A stretch of 64,000 nt of DNA from Serratia sp. PL17 (GTDB taxonomy: Bacteria > Pseudomonadota > Gammaproteobacteria > Enterobacterales > Enterobacteriaceae). Below, in pieces: positions 54,257 through 63,907 of this stretch (positions are counted from its first letter, which is position 1; each line of letters opens with the position of its first letter). Location of the stretch: positions 159,905 through 223,904 of the forward strand of contig NZ_JAFIBY010000009.1 in the NCBI RefSeq assembly GCF_017832355.1, written 5' to 3'. The notes below the pieces were generated by a model. It had not been told where the DNA came from. It saw only the letters and a program-made list of their open reading frames with translations, and did not search any database. The position numbers and the translations under genes were made by a program.

Positions 54257-54292
54257 AATAAAAAACCCCCGGACCTTACGGTGCGGGGGTTC
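54257..54292 (-). terminator. ilv operon attenuator
   Basis: On the minus strand a hairpin AACCCCCGCACC-GTAA-GGTCCGGGGGTT followed by TTTTTT, between ilvL and ilvG. It ends transcription when leader translation is efficient. Confidence 0.9.
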
Positions 54293-54314
54293 TCTTGCGA
54301 TTCCGGCTTGTTTT

Positions 54315-54413
54315 CTAAGCCATTCTTCGTCCAAGTGCAGCCCCGCACGGTGGGATAATAATCACCACCACGCTAATTACGACTAGGCTAATCACTTGGG
54401 CAAAGGCTTTCAT
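54315..54413 (-). CDS. ilvL: ilv operon leader peptide
   Basis: 32 residues, MKAFAQVISLVVISVVVIII then PPCGAALGRRMA. Eleven or more codons are for valine, isoleucine or leucine, including runs Val-Val-Val-Ile-Ile-Ile. When charged tRNAs for these are scarce the ribosome stalls and the downstream attenuator does not form. It is too short for ordinary gene calling. It matches enterobacterial IlvL closely in its middle. Confidence 0.95.
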   Translation of the reverse strand: MKAFAQVISLVVISVVVIIIPPCGAALGRRMA

Positions 54414-54460
54414 AATAGGTTTGTTCACTGTGCTCGTTTCGAACTAATACCTACAGAGGT

Positions 54461-54466
54461 ACCATA
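54461..54466 (-). promoter_or_regulatory. Probable -10 of the ilvL promoter
   Basis: TATGGT on the minus strand, in the same CTATGGTA context as the ilvG p2 promoter of E. coli, about 50 bases before ilvL. The -35 is not clear at normal spacing (TTGTCA is 13 bases away). Confidence 0.45.
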
Positions 54467-54546
54467 GTCCCGCGCGGCATGACAACACTTTTTTTGCGTT
54501 ATTATTCGGCGCAATCTGGTCATACCTCGCGCAACATGCCCGGTTT

Positions 54547-55779
54547 TCACACGCTGGCGTGCGGGCCGGAGGGCTTCACTGCCCCCGAGATCGCCTTGCC
54601 GCGCGTGTCCTTACCAAAGAACACCAACAGCGCAATGATGATCGCTACCGTACCGGCGATGATTGCCATCGCCAATCCATAATTTTGGCCATTATGCTCG
54701 GCGATCGTTGCCTGCAGCGTGGCATTGACGGAGGCGATCAAGTTACCCAACTGGTAAACAAACCCTGGCAGTACCGCGCGGGTGTTCGCCGGGACCAACT
54801 CAGTGAGGTAAGTCGGTATTACGCCCCAAGCCCCCTGTACCATGAACTGCATCAGGAACGCGCCAATTCCCAGCATCAGCGAGCCGCTGGAAAACGCCCA
54901 TAACGGGATCACGGGCAACGCCAAGAGCGCGGCAATAATAATCGCTTTCTTGCGGCCGATTTTTTCCGACAGCGCCCCAAAGAAAACGCCCCCAATAATT
55001 GACGCGATATTGTAGCTAATGGCGATGATACTGACGGTTTTAGGATCGAAACCATGTTGAACTTTCAAAAATACCGGATACATATCCTGGGTACCGTGCG
55101 AGAAGAAATTGAACGCCGCCATCAGCAATACCAGGTAGCCGCAGAGCTTCCAATGGCTTTTCAGCACCGGCAGTAATGCGCTGCTTTCCTTGCGTTCACG
55201 CGCCGCCAGCCACACCGGTGACTCCTGCACGCAATAATAAATAAACGGCAACAGCAAAATGGGTGCGGCACCAATCACGAACATGCCACGCCAGCCAACC
55301 ACCTCAAACAACAGACCATACACCACTGCCGCCAACAGATAGCCGAACGGGTAACCTGCCTGAAAAATCCCTGACATGAGGCCACGTGAGCGATCGGGAA
55401 TCGTTTCCATCGCCAGTGACGATGCCACGCCCCAGATCCCGCCCATTGCCACGCCGTATAACACCCGCAACAACAGGAACACCGTCAATGACGGTGCCGC
55501 CGCAGACAGCAGTTCAAATACCGAGAAGAAGACAATATTCAACATCAAGATCGGTTTGCGACCGTACTTTTCGGCCGCACGACCAAAGATTAACGCGCCA
55601 ATCGGGCGTACCGCCAAGGTCAGCAAGATCGCCAGTGTCACTTCTTCCATTCCGACATGGAAAGACTGTGCGATATCGCTGAGCAGAAATACCAGCACGA
55701 AAAAATCGAAAGCGTCGAGCGTCCAGCTTGAAAAACTGGCGATGGCTGCATTGCGTTGCAGCGGGGTCCAACCAAACAT
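54547..55779 (-). CDS. MFS transporter, sialate/lactate:H+ symporter-like
   Basis: 410 residues with 12 membrane segments. DAFDFFVLVFLLSDIAQ in segment 1 and GRAAEKYGRKPIL after segment 2 place it with the SHS branch of the major facilitator family (NanT/JEN1-like), which move sialic acid, lactate or other carboxylates with protons. No catabolic genes lie beside it, so the substrate is open. Located between the ilv leader and comM, where E. coli has no such gene. Confidence 0.83.
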   Translation of the reverse strand: MFGWTPLQRNAAIASFSSWTLDAFDFFVLVFLLSDIAQSFHVGMEEVTLAILLTLAVRPIGALIFGRAAEKYGRKPILMLNIVFFSVFELLSAAAPSLTVFLLLRVLYGVAMGGIWGVASSLAMETIPDRSRGLMSGIFQAGYPFGYLLAAVVYGLLFEVVGWRGMFVIGAAPILLLPFIYYCVQESPVWLAARERKESSALLPVLKSHWKLCGYLVLLMAAFNFFSHGTQDMYPVFLKVQHGFDPKTVSIIAISYNIASIIGGVFFGALSEKIGRKKAIIIAALLALPVIPLWAFSSGSLMLGIGAFLMQFMVQGAWGVIPTYLTELVPANTRAVLPGFVYQLGNLIASVNATLQATIAEHNGQNYGLAMAIIAGTVAIIIALLVFFGKDTRGKAISGAVKPSGPHASV

Positions 55780-56119
55780 ATGTTATCCCTACTCTAGAAG
55801 ACGAGGTCATGAGCTTTAGCGGCTGCCGTGGCGGATGCGTTGGCGGTCGGAGATTGTTAACGAGGTGATCTTTATATTAACTAATTGTTAAATACACCCA
55901 TTCCCCCTCCTGCCGCAACAGGATTGGCCTGCTAATGTGTTGCTGCATTCACGTAATTGTTAAGGGGTATTGCCACGCCTTGCGCAGTGCAGCACAAAAA
56001 CATCTCTATCCACATGAAATTTATTATTTTAATTACGATTCACCCCGCAAATACTCTAAGGTTGCCGCGCCTCTAATGCGCATATTCCGCATCATGTTGC
56101 CTTCAGCGAGGAGAGCAAT
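55780..56119. other. Divergent spacer of the MFS gene and comM
   Basis: 340 bases, AT-rich in the middle (about 55850-56040), with repeated TTGTTAA stretches (e.g. near 55885 and 55958). It should hold promoters for both genes; no hexamers stand out. No gene seen. Confidence 0.45.
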
Positions 56120-57643
56120 ATGTCATTGGCGGTTATCTATACCCGGGCCACACTGGGCGTTCAGGCCCTGTCAGTCACGGTAGAAGTGCATATCAGTAAT
56201 GGGCTACCCGGTCTGACCCTGGTCGGGCTCCCGGAAACCACGGTGAAAGAAGCGCGCGATCGGGTGCGCAGTGCTTTGATTAATAATGGCTTCACCTTTC
56301 CTGCCCGGCGCATCACCGTCAACCTGGCCCCCGCAGACCTGCCCAAAGAAGGCGGCCGTTACGACCTGCCGATTGCTCTGGCGATCCTGGCCGCCTCCGA
56401 GCAGCTGCCAGCCGACAAGTTAGCTCGCTATGAGTTTCTCGGGGAACTGGCGTTATCCGGCGCATTGCGGGCTGTCAGCGGGGCGATCCCCGCCGCGCTG
56501 GCGGCACTGGATGCAGGTAGGCAGCTGGTTTTAGCTACCGCCAATGGGCGAGAGGTGGGGCTGATTACGCAAAGTGAAACACGGGTGGCGGAACACCTGC
56601 TTGAGGTTTGTGCGTTTTTGTTAGGTAAAAGCGATTTACCCGTAGCCACTGCCCCGCTTGCAGCGGATACGGCACAAGAAACCGCTGATCTGCAGGACAT
56701 ACTGGGCCAGGAGCAGGCAAAGCGAGCGCTGGAAATCGCCGCTGCCGGGGGCCACAACCTGCTGTTGGTCGGCCCTCCGGGGACGGGGAAAACCATGTTG
56801 GCCAGCCGCCTAAATACCCTCCTCCCTCCGCTAACCGACCAGGAGGCGCTGGAAAGCATTGCCGTAGCCAGCCTGCTGCAACATCCCGCACAAGCGCTGC
56901 CATGGCGACAGAGGCCATTTCGTGCGCCGCATCACAGTGCTTCTATGGCCGCCCTGGTCGGTGGTGGTTCACTGCCACGGCCAGGTGAAATATCGATGGC
57001 ACACAATGGTGTCCTGTTTTTGGATGAACTGCCGGAATTCGAACGGCGCGTGCTGGATGCCCTGCGTGAACCGCTGGAGTCCGGCGAGATAGTTATTTCA
57101 CGCGCCAGCGCCAAAATCCGCTTCCCGGCGCGGGTACAATTGATTGCCGCGATGAACCCCAGCCCTACCGGGCATTATCAAGGCATGCATAACCGCGCAT
57201 CGCCACAGCAGGTGCTGCGTTACCTCGGGCGGCTTTCGGGGCCGTTTCTCGATCGCTTTGATTTATCGATTGAGGTGCCATTGTTGCCACCTGGCGTGTT
57301 GAGCAAACGCCGTATCGTCGGTGAAAACAGCATAGACGTAAGAGCGCGCGTGCTGCTGGCACGTGAAAGGCAGCTTAAGCGGGCGGGGAAGATCAATGCC
57401 CTGCTGAATAATAACGAGGTCGATCGGGATTGCCGGCTTAGCACAGCAGATGCCGACTTTCTTGAAACAACGTTAACCACGTTGGGATTATCGGTTCGCG
57501 CCTGGCAGAGGATTTTAAAAGTGGCCCGTACGCTGGCTGATTTGGCAGGAGATCGAGATATTGATAAGCGTCACTTGAGCGAAGCGCTGGGTTACCGCAG
57601 TATGGACCGCCTATTGCTGCAGCTGCATCGCAGCCTGGCGTAA
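56120..57643 (+). CDS. comM: Mg-chelatase-like AAA+ helicase ComM (YifB)
   Basis: 507 residues. An N-terminal Lon-like domain, an AAA+ ATPase with Walker A GPPGTGKTML and Walker B VLFLDELPEF, and a C-terminal Mg-chelatase-type domain. In Vibrio and Haemophilus ComM is a hexameric helicase that drives branch migration during natural transformation; here its use is unknown, as in other enterobacteria that keep the gene. Position between ilv and maoP matches E. coli. Confidence 0.95.
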   Translation: MSLAVIYTRATLGVQALSVTVEVHISNGLPGLTLVGLPETTVKEARDRVRSALINNGFTFPARRITVNLAPADLPKEGGRYDLPIALAILAASEQLPADKLARYEFLGELALSGALRAVSGAIPAALAALDAGRQLVLATANGREVGLITQSETRVAEHLLEVCAFLLGKSDLPVATAPLAADTAQETADLQDILGQEQAKRALEIAAAGGHNLLLVGPPGTGKTMLASRLNTLLPPLTDQEALESIAVASLLQHPAQALPWRQRPFRAPHHSASMAALVGGGSLPRPGEISMAHNGVLFLDELPEFERRVLDALREPLESGEIVISRASAKIRFPARVQLIAAMNPSPTGHYQGMHNRASPQQVLRYLGRLSGPFLDRFDLSIEVPLLPPGVLSKRRIVGENSIDVRARVLLARERQLKRAGKINALLNNNEVDRDCRLSTADADFLETTLTTLGLSVRAWQRILKVARTLADLAGDRDIDKRHLSEALGYRSMDRLLLQLHRSLA

Positions 57644-57665
57644 AAATGGGGCCCGCAGGCCCCAT
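57642..57665 (-). terminator. Terminator of maoP
   Basis: Stem ATGGGGC/GCCCCAT with a 6-base loop; on the minus strand it is followed by TTTT. It overlaps the comM stop codon. Confidence 0.7.
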
Positions 57666-57670
57666 CGTTA

Positions 57671-58009
57671 TCAATCGTCACTGTCGGTGTAATCTTCCAC
57701 CGCATCAGCTTGCGGCTTACCGCCAGACAAGGTATGGAATTTTTTCGGGCGGCGTGTGCGCACCAGATATTTCGCCCATACTTTTTCCTGTTCGGTAACC
57801 GGCTCGCGCTCACCGTGGCACACTGCGACGAACAACTGTTCTTCTTCAGTGGCCGGCTGGCGTTTACCCGTGTCCAGCTCGTTAAACGCATACCCGAAGC
57901 GCTCTAGCAATTGCGCTTCTTTAATGGTGAAATCGCCGTGACGGGAGAACCCGCGAGGGTAATGTTTATTATCAAAAAAACGGTTGGTCGTGGTGAAGCT
58001 ATCCGCCAT
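57671..58009 (-). CDS. maoP: Macrodomain Ori organisation protein MaoP (YifE)
   Basis: 112 residues from the ATG at 58009 ([20 protein letters not shown]), the standard start; the frame is open upstream into the hdfR promoter region. DUF413 family. In E. coli MaoP acts with the nearby maoS site to organise the origin macrodomain. Divergent from hdfR, as in E. coli. Confidence 0.93.
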   Translation of the reverse strand: MADSFTTTNRFFDNKHYPRGFSRHGDFTIKEAQLLERFGYAFNELDTGKRQPATEEEQLFVAVCHGEREPVTEQEKVWAKYLVRTRRPKKFHTLSGGKPQADAVEDYTDSDD

Positions 58010-58128
58010 CTGACACGCTCCTAATTCTCTCATGGCCGTGCTGTTTATGGCGCGGAGTATTAGATAGGCTTGACATTGTGTAAAACAAAACATTTAAATC
58101 TTAACGATAAAAATTATTGGAGATGGGT

Positions 58129-58956
58129 GTGGATACCGAATTACTGAAAACCTTTTTGGAGGTCAGTAGAACGCGTCACTTTGGCCGAGCCGCAGAATCC
58201 TTGTACTTAACGCAGTCTGCTGTCAGTTTCCGCATCCGCCAGTTAGAAAACCAATTGGGTGCAAATTTATTCACCCGACACCGTAACAATATCCGCCTGA
58301 CGCCAGCCGGGGAGCGGCTTTTGCCCTACGCTGAGAGCCTGATGATGACCTGGCAATTGGCGAAAAAAGAGGTGGTGCGTTCACTGCAACATACCGAGTT
58401 GTCCATCGGCGCGACCGCCTCGCTGTGGGAGGCTTATCTGACCCCGTGGCTGCAATCGCTCTATCAGCAGCGTGAGGCGTTGCAGCTGGAAGCCCGGGTT
58501 GCGTTACGGCACTCTTTGGTAAAACAGCTGCATGAAAGACAGCTCGATTTGCTCATCACCACCGAGCCACCGAAGATGGATGAACTGGCCAGCCAACTGT
58601 TGGGGAATTTCTCGTTGCGGCTGTTCTCTTCCACTCAGCGCGATAAGCTCGCGCCAATGCCTTATATCAAACTGGAATGGGGGGCTGATTTCCATCAGCA
58701 GGAAAGCCGTATGCTGGAAGGCGACACGCTGCCGGTGCTCACGACGACCTCTGCGCATCTGACCCGACAGCTACTTGAAACTACCGGCGGTTGCGCCTTC
58801 CTGCCCAGCCAATGGGAGAAGGACTATCCGCAGTTAACCGCAGCCGCCGAGATCCCGGCCATTATCCGCCCTCTCTACGCCGTCTGGCTGCAAAATAGCG
58901 ACCAGCAGGCGCTGATCAGACAATTACTGAAAATACCTTTGAATACCACAGCATGA
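58129..58956 (+). CDS. hdfR: LysR-type regulator HdfR
   Basis: 275 residues from GTG at 58129 ([20 protein letters not shown]), 6 bases after GGAG and aligned with the E. coli start; an ATG two codons earlier is possible. Helix-turn-helix [20 protein letters not shown]. In E. coli HdfR represses the flagellar master genes flhDC. Its 3' end is 4 bases from the convergent permease gene. Confidence 0.94.
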   Translation: MDTELLKTFLEVSRTRHFGRAAESLYLTQSAVSFRIRQLENQLGANLFTRHRNNIRLTPAGERLLPYAESLMMTWQLAKKEVVRSLQHTELSIGATASLWEAYLTPWLQSLYQQREALQLEARVALRHSLVKQLHERQLDLLITTEPPKMDELASQLLGNFSLRLFSSTQRDKLAPMPYIKLEWGADFHQQESRMLEGDTLPVLTTTSAHLTRQLLETTGGCAFLPSQWEKDYPQLTAAAEIPAIIRPLYAVWLQNSDQQALIRQLLKIPLNTTA

Positions 58957-58960
58957 GCCG

Positions 58961-59953
58961 CTATAACGGCTTCAAACGGGGATGCCGGGGTTTTGTTCGT
59001 CTGCTGAGCCAAAACGCGCTCATCGCCTTCTGAAGGCCGATAAAGCAAAACAGCAGAATACCGATCACAATCTTGGTCCACCATGAGCTGAGCGTGCCGT
59101 CGAAAGTGATGTAACTCTGGATCAGCCCCTGAATCAGCACGCCAAACAGCGTGCCCAGGACCGTGCCCACGCCGCCAGTCAGCAAGGTGCCACCAATTAC
59201 GACGGCAGCAATGGCATCCAGCTCTACACCGCTGGCCGCCAGCGCATAACCCGCTGAGGTATACAGCGAGAAAATAATCCCTGACAGGGCTGCCAGCGTG
59301 CCTGAAAGCATATAAATCAGCACCGTGGTGCGTTGCACCGGTACCCCCATCAACGCCGCAGATACCCGGTTGCCGCCGATGGCGTAGACGTTATGTCCAA
59401 AGCGAGTACGGTGCGCCAACACCATGCCGACGGCCACCACGAATAGCATCACCAGTGCCAGCAACGTAAAGCGGCCACCGCCCGGCAGTTTCCAGGCGTA
59501 GTTAGCCAGCGTCGCATACAGTGGATGATCGATGGGAATCGACTCCTCCGAGAGGATAAAACTCATACCCCGTACGAAGAACATGCCGGCCAATGTGATG
59601 ATAAATGCCGGTAGCTTCAGCACATCAATGATCCAACCCATCAATGCGCCAAACGAGGCCCCCATCAACAACGCAATAACGAATGCATAACCCGGCGCAA
59701 TACCGTAAGTCCCGATCAGTTTGGCCAATAACACCCCGGTAAAAGCGATCACCGAGCCGACCGACAGATCGATGCCGCCTGAAAGGATCACGAACGTCAT
59801 GCCGACTGCAACGATGCCAAGAAAAGCGTTGTCGGTCAGCAAATCACACCATACCCGCGTAGAGGCAAAACTGGGGAACTGAGTAAGGCAAAACCCGTAA
59901 CCCACCAGGAACACCAGTACGGTCATCAAGAGGGGCAGATTACGCTTGATCAT
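58961..59953 (-). CDS. yjfF: Galactofuranose-type ABC transporter permease YjfF
   Basis: 330 residues (E. coli 331), RbsC-type permease with the GGIDLSVGSVIAF motif and IGGTLLTGGVGTVLGTLFG. Last gene of a four-gene operon; it overlaps ytfT by 4 bases (ATGA). It pairs with YtfT in the inner membrane. Confidence 0.93.
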   Translation of the reverse strand: MIKRNLPLLMTVLVFLVGYGFCLTQFPSFASTRVWCDLLTDNAFLGIVAVGMTFVILSGGIDLSVGSVIAFTGVLLAKLIGTYGIAPGYAFVIALLMGASFGALMGWIIDVLKLPAFIITLAGMFFVRGMSFILSEESIPIDHPLYATLANYAWKLPGGGRFTLLALVMLFVVAVGMVLAHRTRFGHNVYAIGGNRVSAALMGVPVQRTTVLIYMLSGTLAALSGIIFSLYTSAGYALAASGVELDAIAAVVIGGTLLTGGVGTVLGTLFGVLIQGLIQSYITFDGTLSSWWTKIVIGILLFCFIGLQKAMSAFWLSRRTKPRHPRLKPL

Positions 59954-60972
59954 GGCTTTCTTCTCCTGAGCAGTTGCTGCAGCGAGATGCTTGGCGATTG
60001 CGCCATTAACACCGCCAACACCACGATTGCCTTCAACACCAGATTAAACTCCGGCCGATAGCCGGACAGCAGGATGCCAGTATTCATACCCTGAATGATT
60101 AATGCCCCCACTACCGACAGCAGCAGGTTAAAACGGCCCCCCAGCAGTGAACCGCCACCAATCACCACGGCCAGGATCGCATCCAGTTCCAGCCACAGCC
60201 CGGCATTGTTGGCATCTGCACCACGGATATCTGCCGTGACGATAATTCCGGCTACGGAGGCACATAGCCCACAGATCACATACACCGCCATCACCACCCA
60301 ACGCGTACTGACCCCTGCATTACGCGCCGAACGCAGATTGATACCTACAGCTTCGATAAACAGTCCCAGCGCCGTTTTACGCGTCAGCAACCAGATCAAC
60401 AGCAGCATCACGGCGGCAATGATCGCCGGCATCGGCAAATACATCAGTGCACCGCTGCCGAGCCGTGCGAACCCTTCTCGCTCAAAGGTGACAATTTGTC
60501 CTTCAGTGATCAGTTGTGCAATACCGCGCCCAGCCACCATCAACATTAGCGTGGCGACTATCGGCTGTATCTGCAGCACCGCCACCAGGAACCCGTTCCA
60601 CAAACCACACAGGGCTCCCACAGCCAAAGCGGCGGCCAGTACGTAACCCAGCGGATAACCAGCGCTGGTCAGCGTTGCCGCAGTGGCACCCGCGATAGCC
60701 ATCACTGCCCCCACGGAAAGATCGATGCCACCTGTGGCGATCACCAACGTCATGCCCAATGCCAATAATGCGACCGGTGCGCCACGGTTAACAATGTCAA
60801 TCACGCTGCCAAACAGTCGGCCATCCTGGATGTGTATGGAAAAAAAATTCGGGGCGACCAGGCTGTCGATCAGCAAAATCACCGCCAGGGCCCCGAGTTG
60901 CGTCGCCCCAACGGGCATGACCCATCTGACTTTACGCGGTCCATTGGTCATGGAGAAACTCCTGAGGTTCAT
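59950..60972 (-). CDS. ytfT: Galactofuranose-type ABC transporter permease YtfT
   Basis: 340 residues from the ATG at 60972, preceded by GGAGG and overlapping the ytfR stop (ATGA). A second ATG at 60951 also has a ribosome site (AGGAG). RbsC-type permease with GGIDLSVGAVMAIAGA and VVIGGGSLLGGRFNL. It forms the membrane channel with YjfF. Confidence 0.93.
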   Translation of the reverse strand: MNLRSFSMTNGPRKVRWVMPVGATQLGALAVILLIDSLVAPNFFSIHIQDGRLFGSVIDIVNRGAPVALLALGMTLVIATGGIDLSVGAVMAIAGATAATLTSAGYPLGYVLAAALAVGALCGLWNGFLVAVLQIQPIVATLMLMVAGRGIAQLITEGQIVTFEREGFARLGSGALMYLPMPAIIAAVMLLLIWLLTRKTALGLFIEAVGINLRSARNAGVSTRWVVMAVYVICGLCASVAGIIVTADIRGADANNAGLWLELDAILAVVIGGGSLLGGRFNLLLSVVGALIIQGMNTGILLSGYRPEFNLVLKAIVVLAVLMAQSPSISLQQLLRRRKP

Positions 60973-62483
60973 CCTGCCTCCTGCTGTGCGGCTATCGCCT
61001 GCATGATCGCAGGCACTGAAATGGCATCATGCTCAAGCTGTGCCACATGCTTTCTATCCCGCAGCACCAGGATACGATCCGCATAGCCCGCCAGTTCCTC
61101 CAGTTCGGAAGAAATAACCAGCAGCGCCAATCCTTCATCGCACAGTTTTTCGATTAAACGAATGATTTCAGCATGTGCACCAACGTCAATGCCGCGCGTT
61201 GGCTCATCCAGGATCAGAAAACGAGGTTTAGTCGCCAGCCAGCGTGACAGCAGTACCTTTTGCTGATTGCCACCGGACAAATATTGGATTTGTTGTTCTG
61301 GCCCCGGCGTGCGGATGCCCAACAGTTGGATATAACTCTCGGCAATACGGGTTTGCTCCCGCAGCGGCAGCGGTTTTAACCAGCCGCGCTGGGCCTGCAG
61401 CGCCAAAATAATATTTTCCCGCACCGTCGCAGCACCAACGATTCCATCGGTTTTGCGGTCTTCAGGGCAATAGCCAAAACCGAGGCTGGCGGCTTTGCGT
61501 GGCGTGCGGATATTCACTCTGCGCCCTCCAACCTTGGCACTGCCGTTATCGCACGATTTAATACCGAATATTAACTGGGCAGTTTCAGTGCGCCCCGATC
61601 CCAGCAAGCCGGCCAATCCCACGATTTGCCCCGGACGAATCTGCAGGTCAAAGGGCTCAATCATGCCACGTCGCCCATAACCGCTGAATTCGACCAACGG
61701 TGGTGCTTCGGTTGGCGTATGCTCGCCGCGTTTCAGTAGCGACTCGTCAAACGCGTGGCCAAGCATCATCTGTACCAGCTCCAGACGCGGTAAGTCAGTC
61801 GTGGCTTTCGTCCCTACTAGCTTACCGTTGCGCAGTACAGTGATACGATCGCTAATGCGGTAAACCTGATCGAGGAAATGGGTCACAAAGATCATCGCCA
61901 ATCCCTGAGTGCGGAGCTGGCTCAGGATATCCAGCAGCATGCTGACTTCTTTGGCATCCAGACTGGCGGTTGGCTCATCGAGGATCAAGACTTTGGCAGA
62001 CAGGTCTACTGCCCGTGCAATAGCGATAATCTGCTGGATCGCAATGGAGTAATTACCCAACGGCTGACTGACGTCCACCCCCAATCCATACCCCAGCAAA
62101 AGCTGCTGAGCCTGATGCAGCATCTTTTTCTGATCAATCAGGCCAAAGTGCGTTGGTTCTCGCCCGATAAACAGGTTGGCTGCCACCGAGATATTCGGCA
62201 ATAAGTTAACCTCCTGATAAACCGTACCAATCCCCAGCACCTGCGCTTGCGCGGTGCTCTGCGGGGCAATGGCAGTACCTTCCAGCAATATCTCACCGGC
62301 GGAACGCTGATAAACCCCGGTCAGCGCTTTGATTAACGTGGATTTCCCCGCGCCGTTTTCGCCTAGCAACGCCATTATCTCTCCGCGCTGCAACGTGACA
62401 TCAACCTGATCCAGCGCCTTTACGCCGGGGAATTCGACGGATAATCCCTTAATCGTCAACAAACTGGTCTGAGATGTGGCCAT
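60969..62483 (-). CDS. ytfR: Galactofuranose-type ABC transporter ATPase YtfR
   Basis: 504 residues, two ATPase domains. Domain 1: Walker A GENGAGKST, Walker B VLILDEPTASLD. Domain 2: degenerate Walker A GLLGSGRTE, signature LSGGNQQ and an intact Walker B FLILDEPTRGIDVG, in contrast to the ATPase at 2262 whose second site lacks the glutamate. It energises uptake through YtfT/YjfF. Confidence 0.94.
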   Translation of the reverse strand: MATSQTSLLTIKGLSVEFPGVKALDQVDVTLQRGEIMALLGENGAGKSTLIKALTGVYQRSAGEILLEGTAIAPQSTAQAQVLGIGTVYQEVNLLPNISVAANLFIGREPTHFGLIDQKKMLHQAQQLLLGYGLGVDVSQPLGNYSIAIQQIIAIARAVDLSAKVLILDEPTASLDAKEVSMLLDILSQLRTQGLAMIFVTHFLDQVYRISDRITVLRNGKLVGTKATTDLPRLELVQMMLGHAFDESLLKRGEHTPTEAPPLVEFSGYGRRGMIEPFDLQIRPGQIVGLAGLLGSGRTETAQLIFGIKSCDNGSAKVGGRRVNIRTPRKAASLGFGYCPEDRKTDGIVGAATVRENIILALQAQRGWLKPLPLREQTRIAESYIQLLGIRTPGPEQQIQYLSGGNQQKVLLSRWLATKPRFLILDEPTRGIDVGAHAEIIRLIEKLCDEGLALLVISSELEELAGYADRILVLRDRKHVAQLEHDAISVPAIMQAIAAQQEAG

Positions 62484-62506
62484 CTTCTGTCCCGTCGGTG
62501 AGTAGA

Positions 62507-63463
62507 TTAATAACCCATGCTTTTCTTCAGTTCGAATTCCTGCTTAGCGGTATCCGGTTGCAACAGCTTGGATTCGGTCTGGATAAACTTCGGCGGCTGG
62601 CTACCGTCTTTCTTCATCGCCAACAGTGCGTCAAACGCCGGACCGGCCATATTTGGCGTCAGTTCGACCGTGGCGTTGGCCTCGCCATTCATCATCGCCT
62701 TGAATATGTCAGGTACTCCGTCGATAGAGACAACTTTAATTTGCGAGCCCGGTTTTAAACCCGCCTCTTTGATCGCCTGAATAGCGCCAATCGCCATGTC
62801 GTCGTTGTGCGCATAGACAGCGCAAATGTTTTTGCCGTTTTGCTCTGCCTTGATGAAACTCTCCATGACCTCTTTGCCCTTACTGCGGGTAAAGTCGCCA
62901 GATTGTGAGCGGATGATTTTAACGTTGGCGGCGTTAGCTATACCGTCGGCAAAGCCTTTTTTGCGGTTAATAGCAACGCTGGAACCCACCGTGCCCTGCA
63001 GTTCCACCACGTTGCAAGGCTTGCCGGCAACCTCTTTCACCAGCCATTCTCCTGCAACTTTGCCTTCATGCACGCTGTCCGACGCCACTGCCGCGGTATA
63101 CAACGAGGGATCGTTCACCTCGATCATCCGATCGAGCAAAAAGACCGGGATCTTGGCTTCTTTGGCTTCCTGCAGCACCGGAGTCCAACCGGTGGCGACA
63201 ACCGGCGCGATAAAAATGGCATCAACACCCTGGGCGATGAAAGATCTCACCGCTTTGATCTGGTTTTCCTGTTTTTGCTGCGCATCGGCGATTTTCAGCG
63301 TGATACCCCGCTTTTCCGCTTCCTGTTTCGATACCTTGGTTTCCGCCGAACGCCAACCCGATTCGGAACCAATCTGCGAAAAACCGACGACCAACGGTGC
63401 TGCCTGTACCGTACCTACCAAGGCGCCAGTGATGGCGGCCGCTAACAGCAGACGTTTAACCAT
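62507..63463 (-). CDS. ytfQ: Galactofuranose-type periplasmic binding protein YtfQ
   Basis: 318 residues from the ATG at 63463 (MVKRLLLAAAITGALVGTVQ), which has a GAGAA ribosome site and gives a signal peptide cleaved at QAA; same length as E. coli YtfQ. Segments VGFSQIGSESGWRSAETKVS and VVELQGTVGSSVAINRKKGF are almost as in E. coli. YtfQ binds the furanose form of galactose. First gene of the operon. Confidence 0.95.
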   Translation of the reverse strand: MVKRLLLAAAITGALVGTVQAAPLVVGFSQIGSESGWRSAETKVSKQEAEKRGITLKIADAQQKQENQIKAVRSFIAQGVDAIFIAPVVATGWTPVLQEAKEAKIPVFLLDRMIEVNDPSLYTAAVASDSVHEGKVAGEWLVKEVAGKPCNVVELQGTVGSSVAINRKKGFADGIANAANVKIIRSQSGDFTRSKGKEVMESFIKAEQNGKNICAVYAHNDDMAIGAIQAIKEAGLKPGSQIKVVSIDGVPDIFKAMMNGEANATVELTPNMAGPAFDALLAMKKDGSQPPKFIQTESKLLQPDTAKQEFELKKSMGY

Positions 63464-63741
63464 GTTGTTCTCCTCGAACTGCCGTGGCATGAAACATGCC
63501 TCCGACAGAGTTGCCATTGTTGTATATGCTGCATTTTTCCTGGTGAAGCGGGTGTGCAAAGGGCTGGGCACACATAAGGTGTAGTTGAAAATTGGGCAGG
63601 AATAATGAGCGGCATCACATCATGGCAGAACAACCATTTTGTACATGGATCCAGCTAAAAATGTCTAAATTGGGAACGATTTCGGTGGGGTTTTTGAACA
63701 GTTTTTCGGAGGAATAGTGAGGAATGGGGGAAACAGAAAGC
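63464..63741 (-). promoter_or_regulatory. Upstream region of the ytfQRT-yjfF operon
   Basis: Spacer to the tRNA terminator. It holds an inverted repeat GTGTGC-N10-GCACAC at 63552-63573, 89 bases before ytfQ, a candidate operator or CRP-like site. No GalR/GalS-type box or regulator gene was recognised nearby. Confidence 0.45.
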
Positions 63742-63772
63742 AAAAAAAACCCTTCGCTTTCGCAAAGGGTTT
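63742..63772 (-). terminator. Terminator after tRNA-Trp
   Basis: On the minus strand AAACCCTTTGCGAAAGCGAAGGGTTT: a stem of at least 8 pairs with a GCGAAAGC inner hairpin, then a run of T. It ends the tRNA (and presumably rRNA) transcript 7 bases after the CCA end. Confidence 0.9.
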
Positions 63773-63778
63773 CTAATA

Positions 63779-63854
63779 TGGCAGGGGCGGAGAGACTCGA
63801 ACTCGCGACACCCGGTTTTGGAGACCGGTGCTCTACCAACTGAGCTACGCCCCT
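63779..63854 (-). tRNA. trpT: tRNA-Trp (anticodon CCA)
   Basis: 76 bases with encoded CCA. Acceptor stem AGGGGCG/CGCCCCT, D arm GCTCAGTTGGTAGAGC, anticodon CCA at 63819-63821 in CTCCAAA, T arm with GTTCGAGTC. Same aspT-trpT order as at rrnC of E. coli. Confidence 0.97.
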
Positions 63855-63868
63855 AAATCGTGCTTAAC

Positions 63869-63898
63869 ATTATGCCTGCTAAAATAAGCAGGCATAAT
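63869..63898. other. Perfect hairpin between the two tRNA genes
   Basis: 12-bp perfect inverted repeat ATTATGCCTGCT / AGCAGGCATAAT with a 6-base loop, in the 53-base spacer. No T tract follows on either strand, so it is more likely an RNA-processing signal than a terminator. Confidence 0.6.
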
Positions 63899-63907
63899 TT
63901 AAATAAG

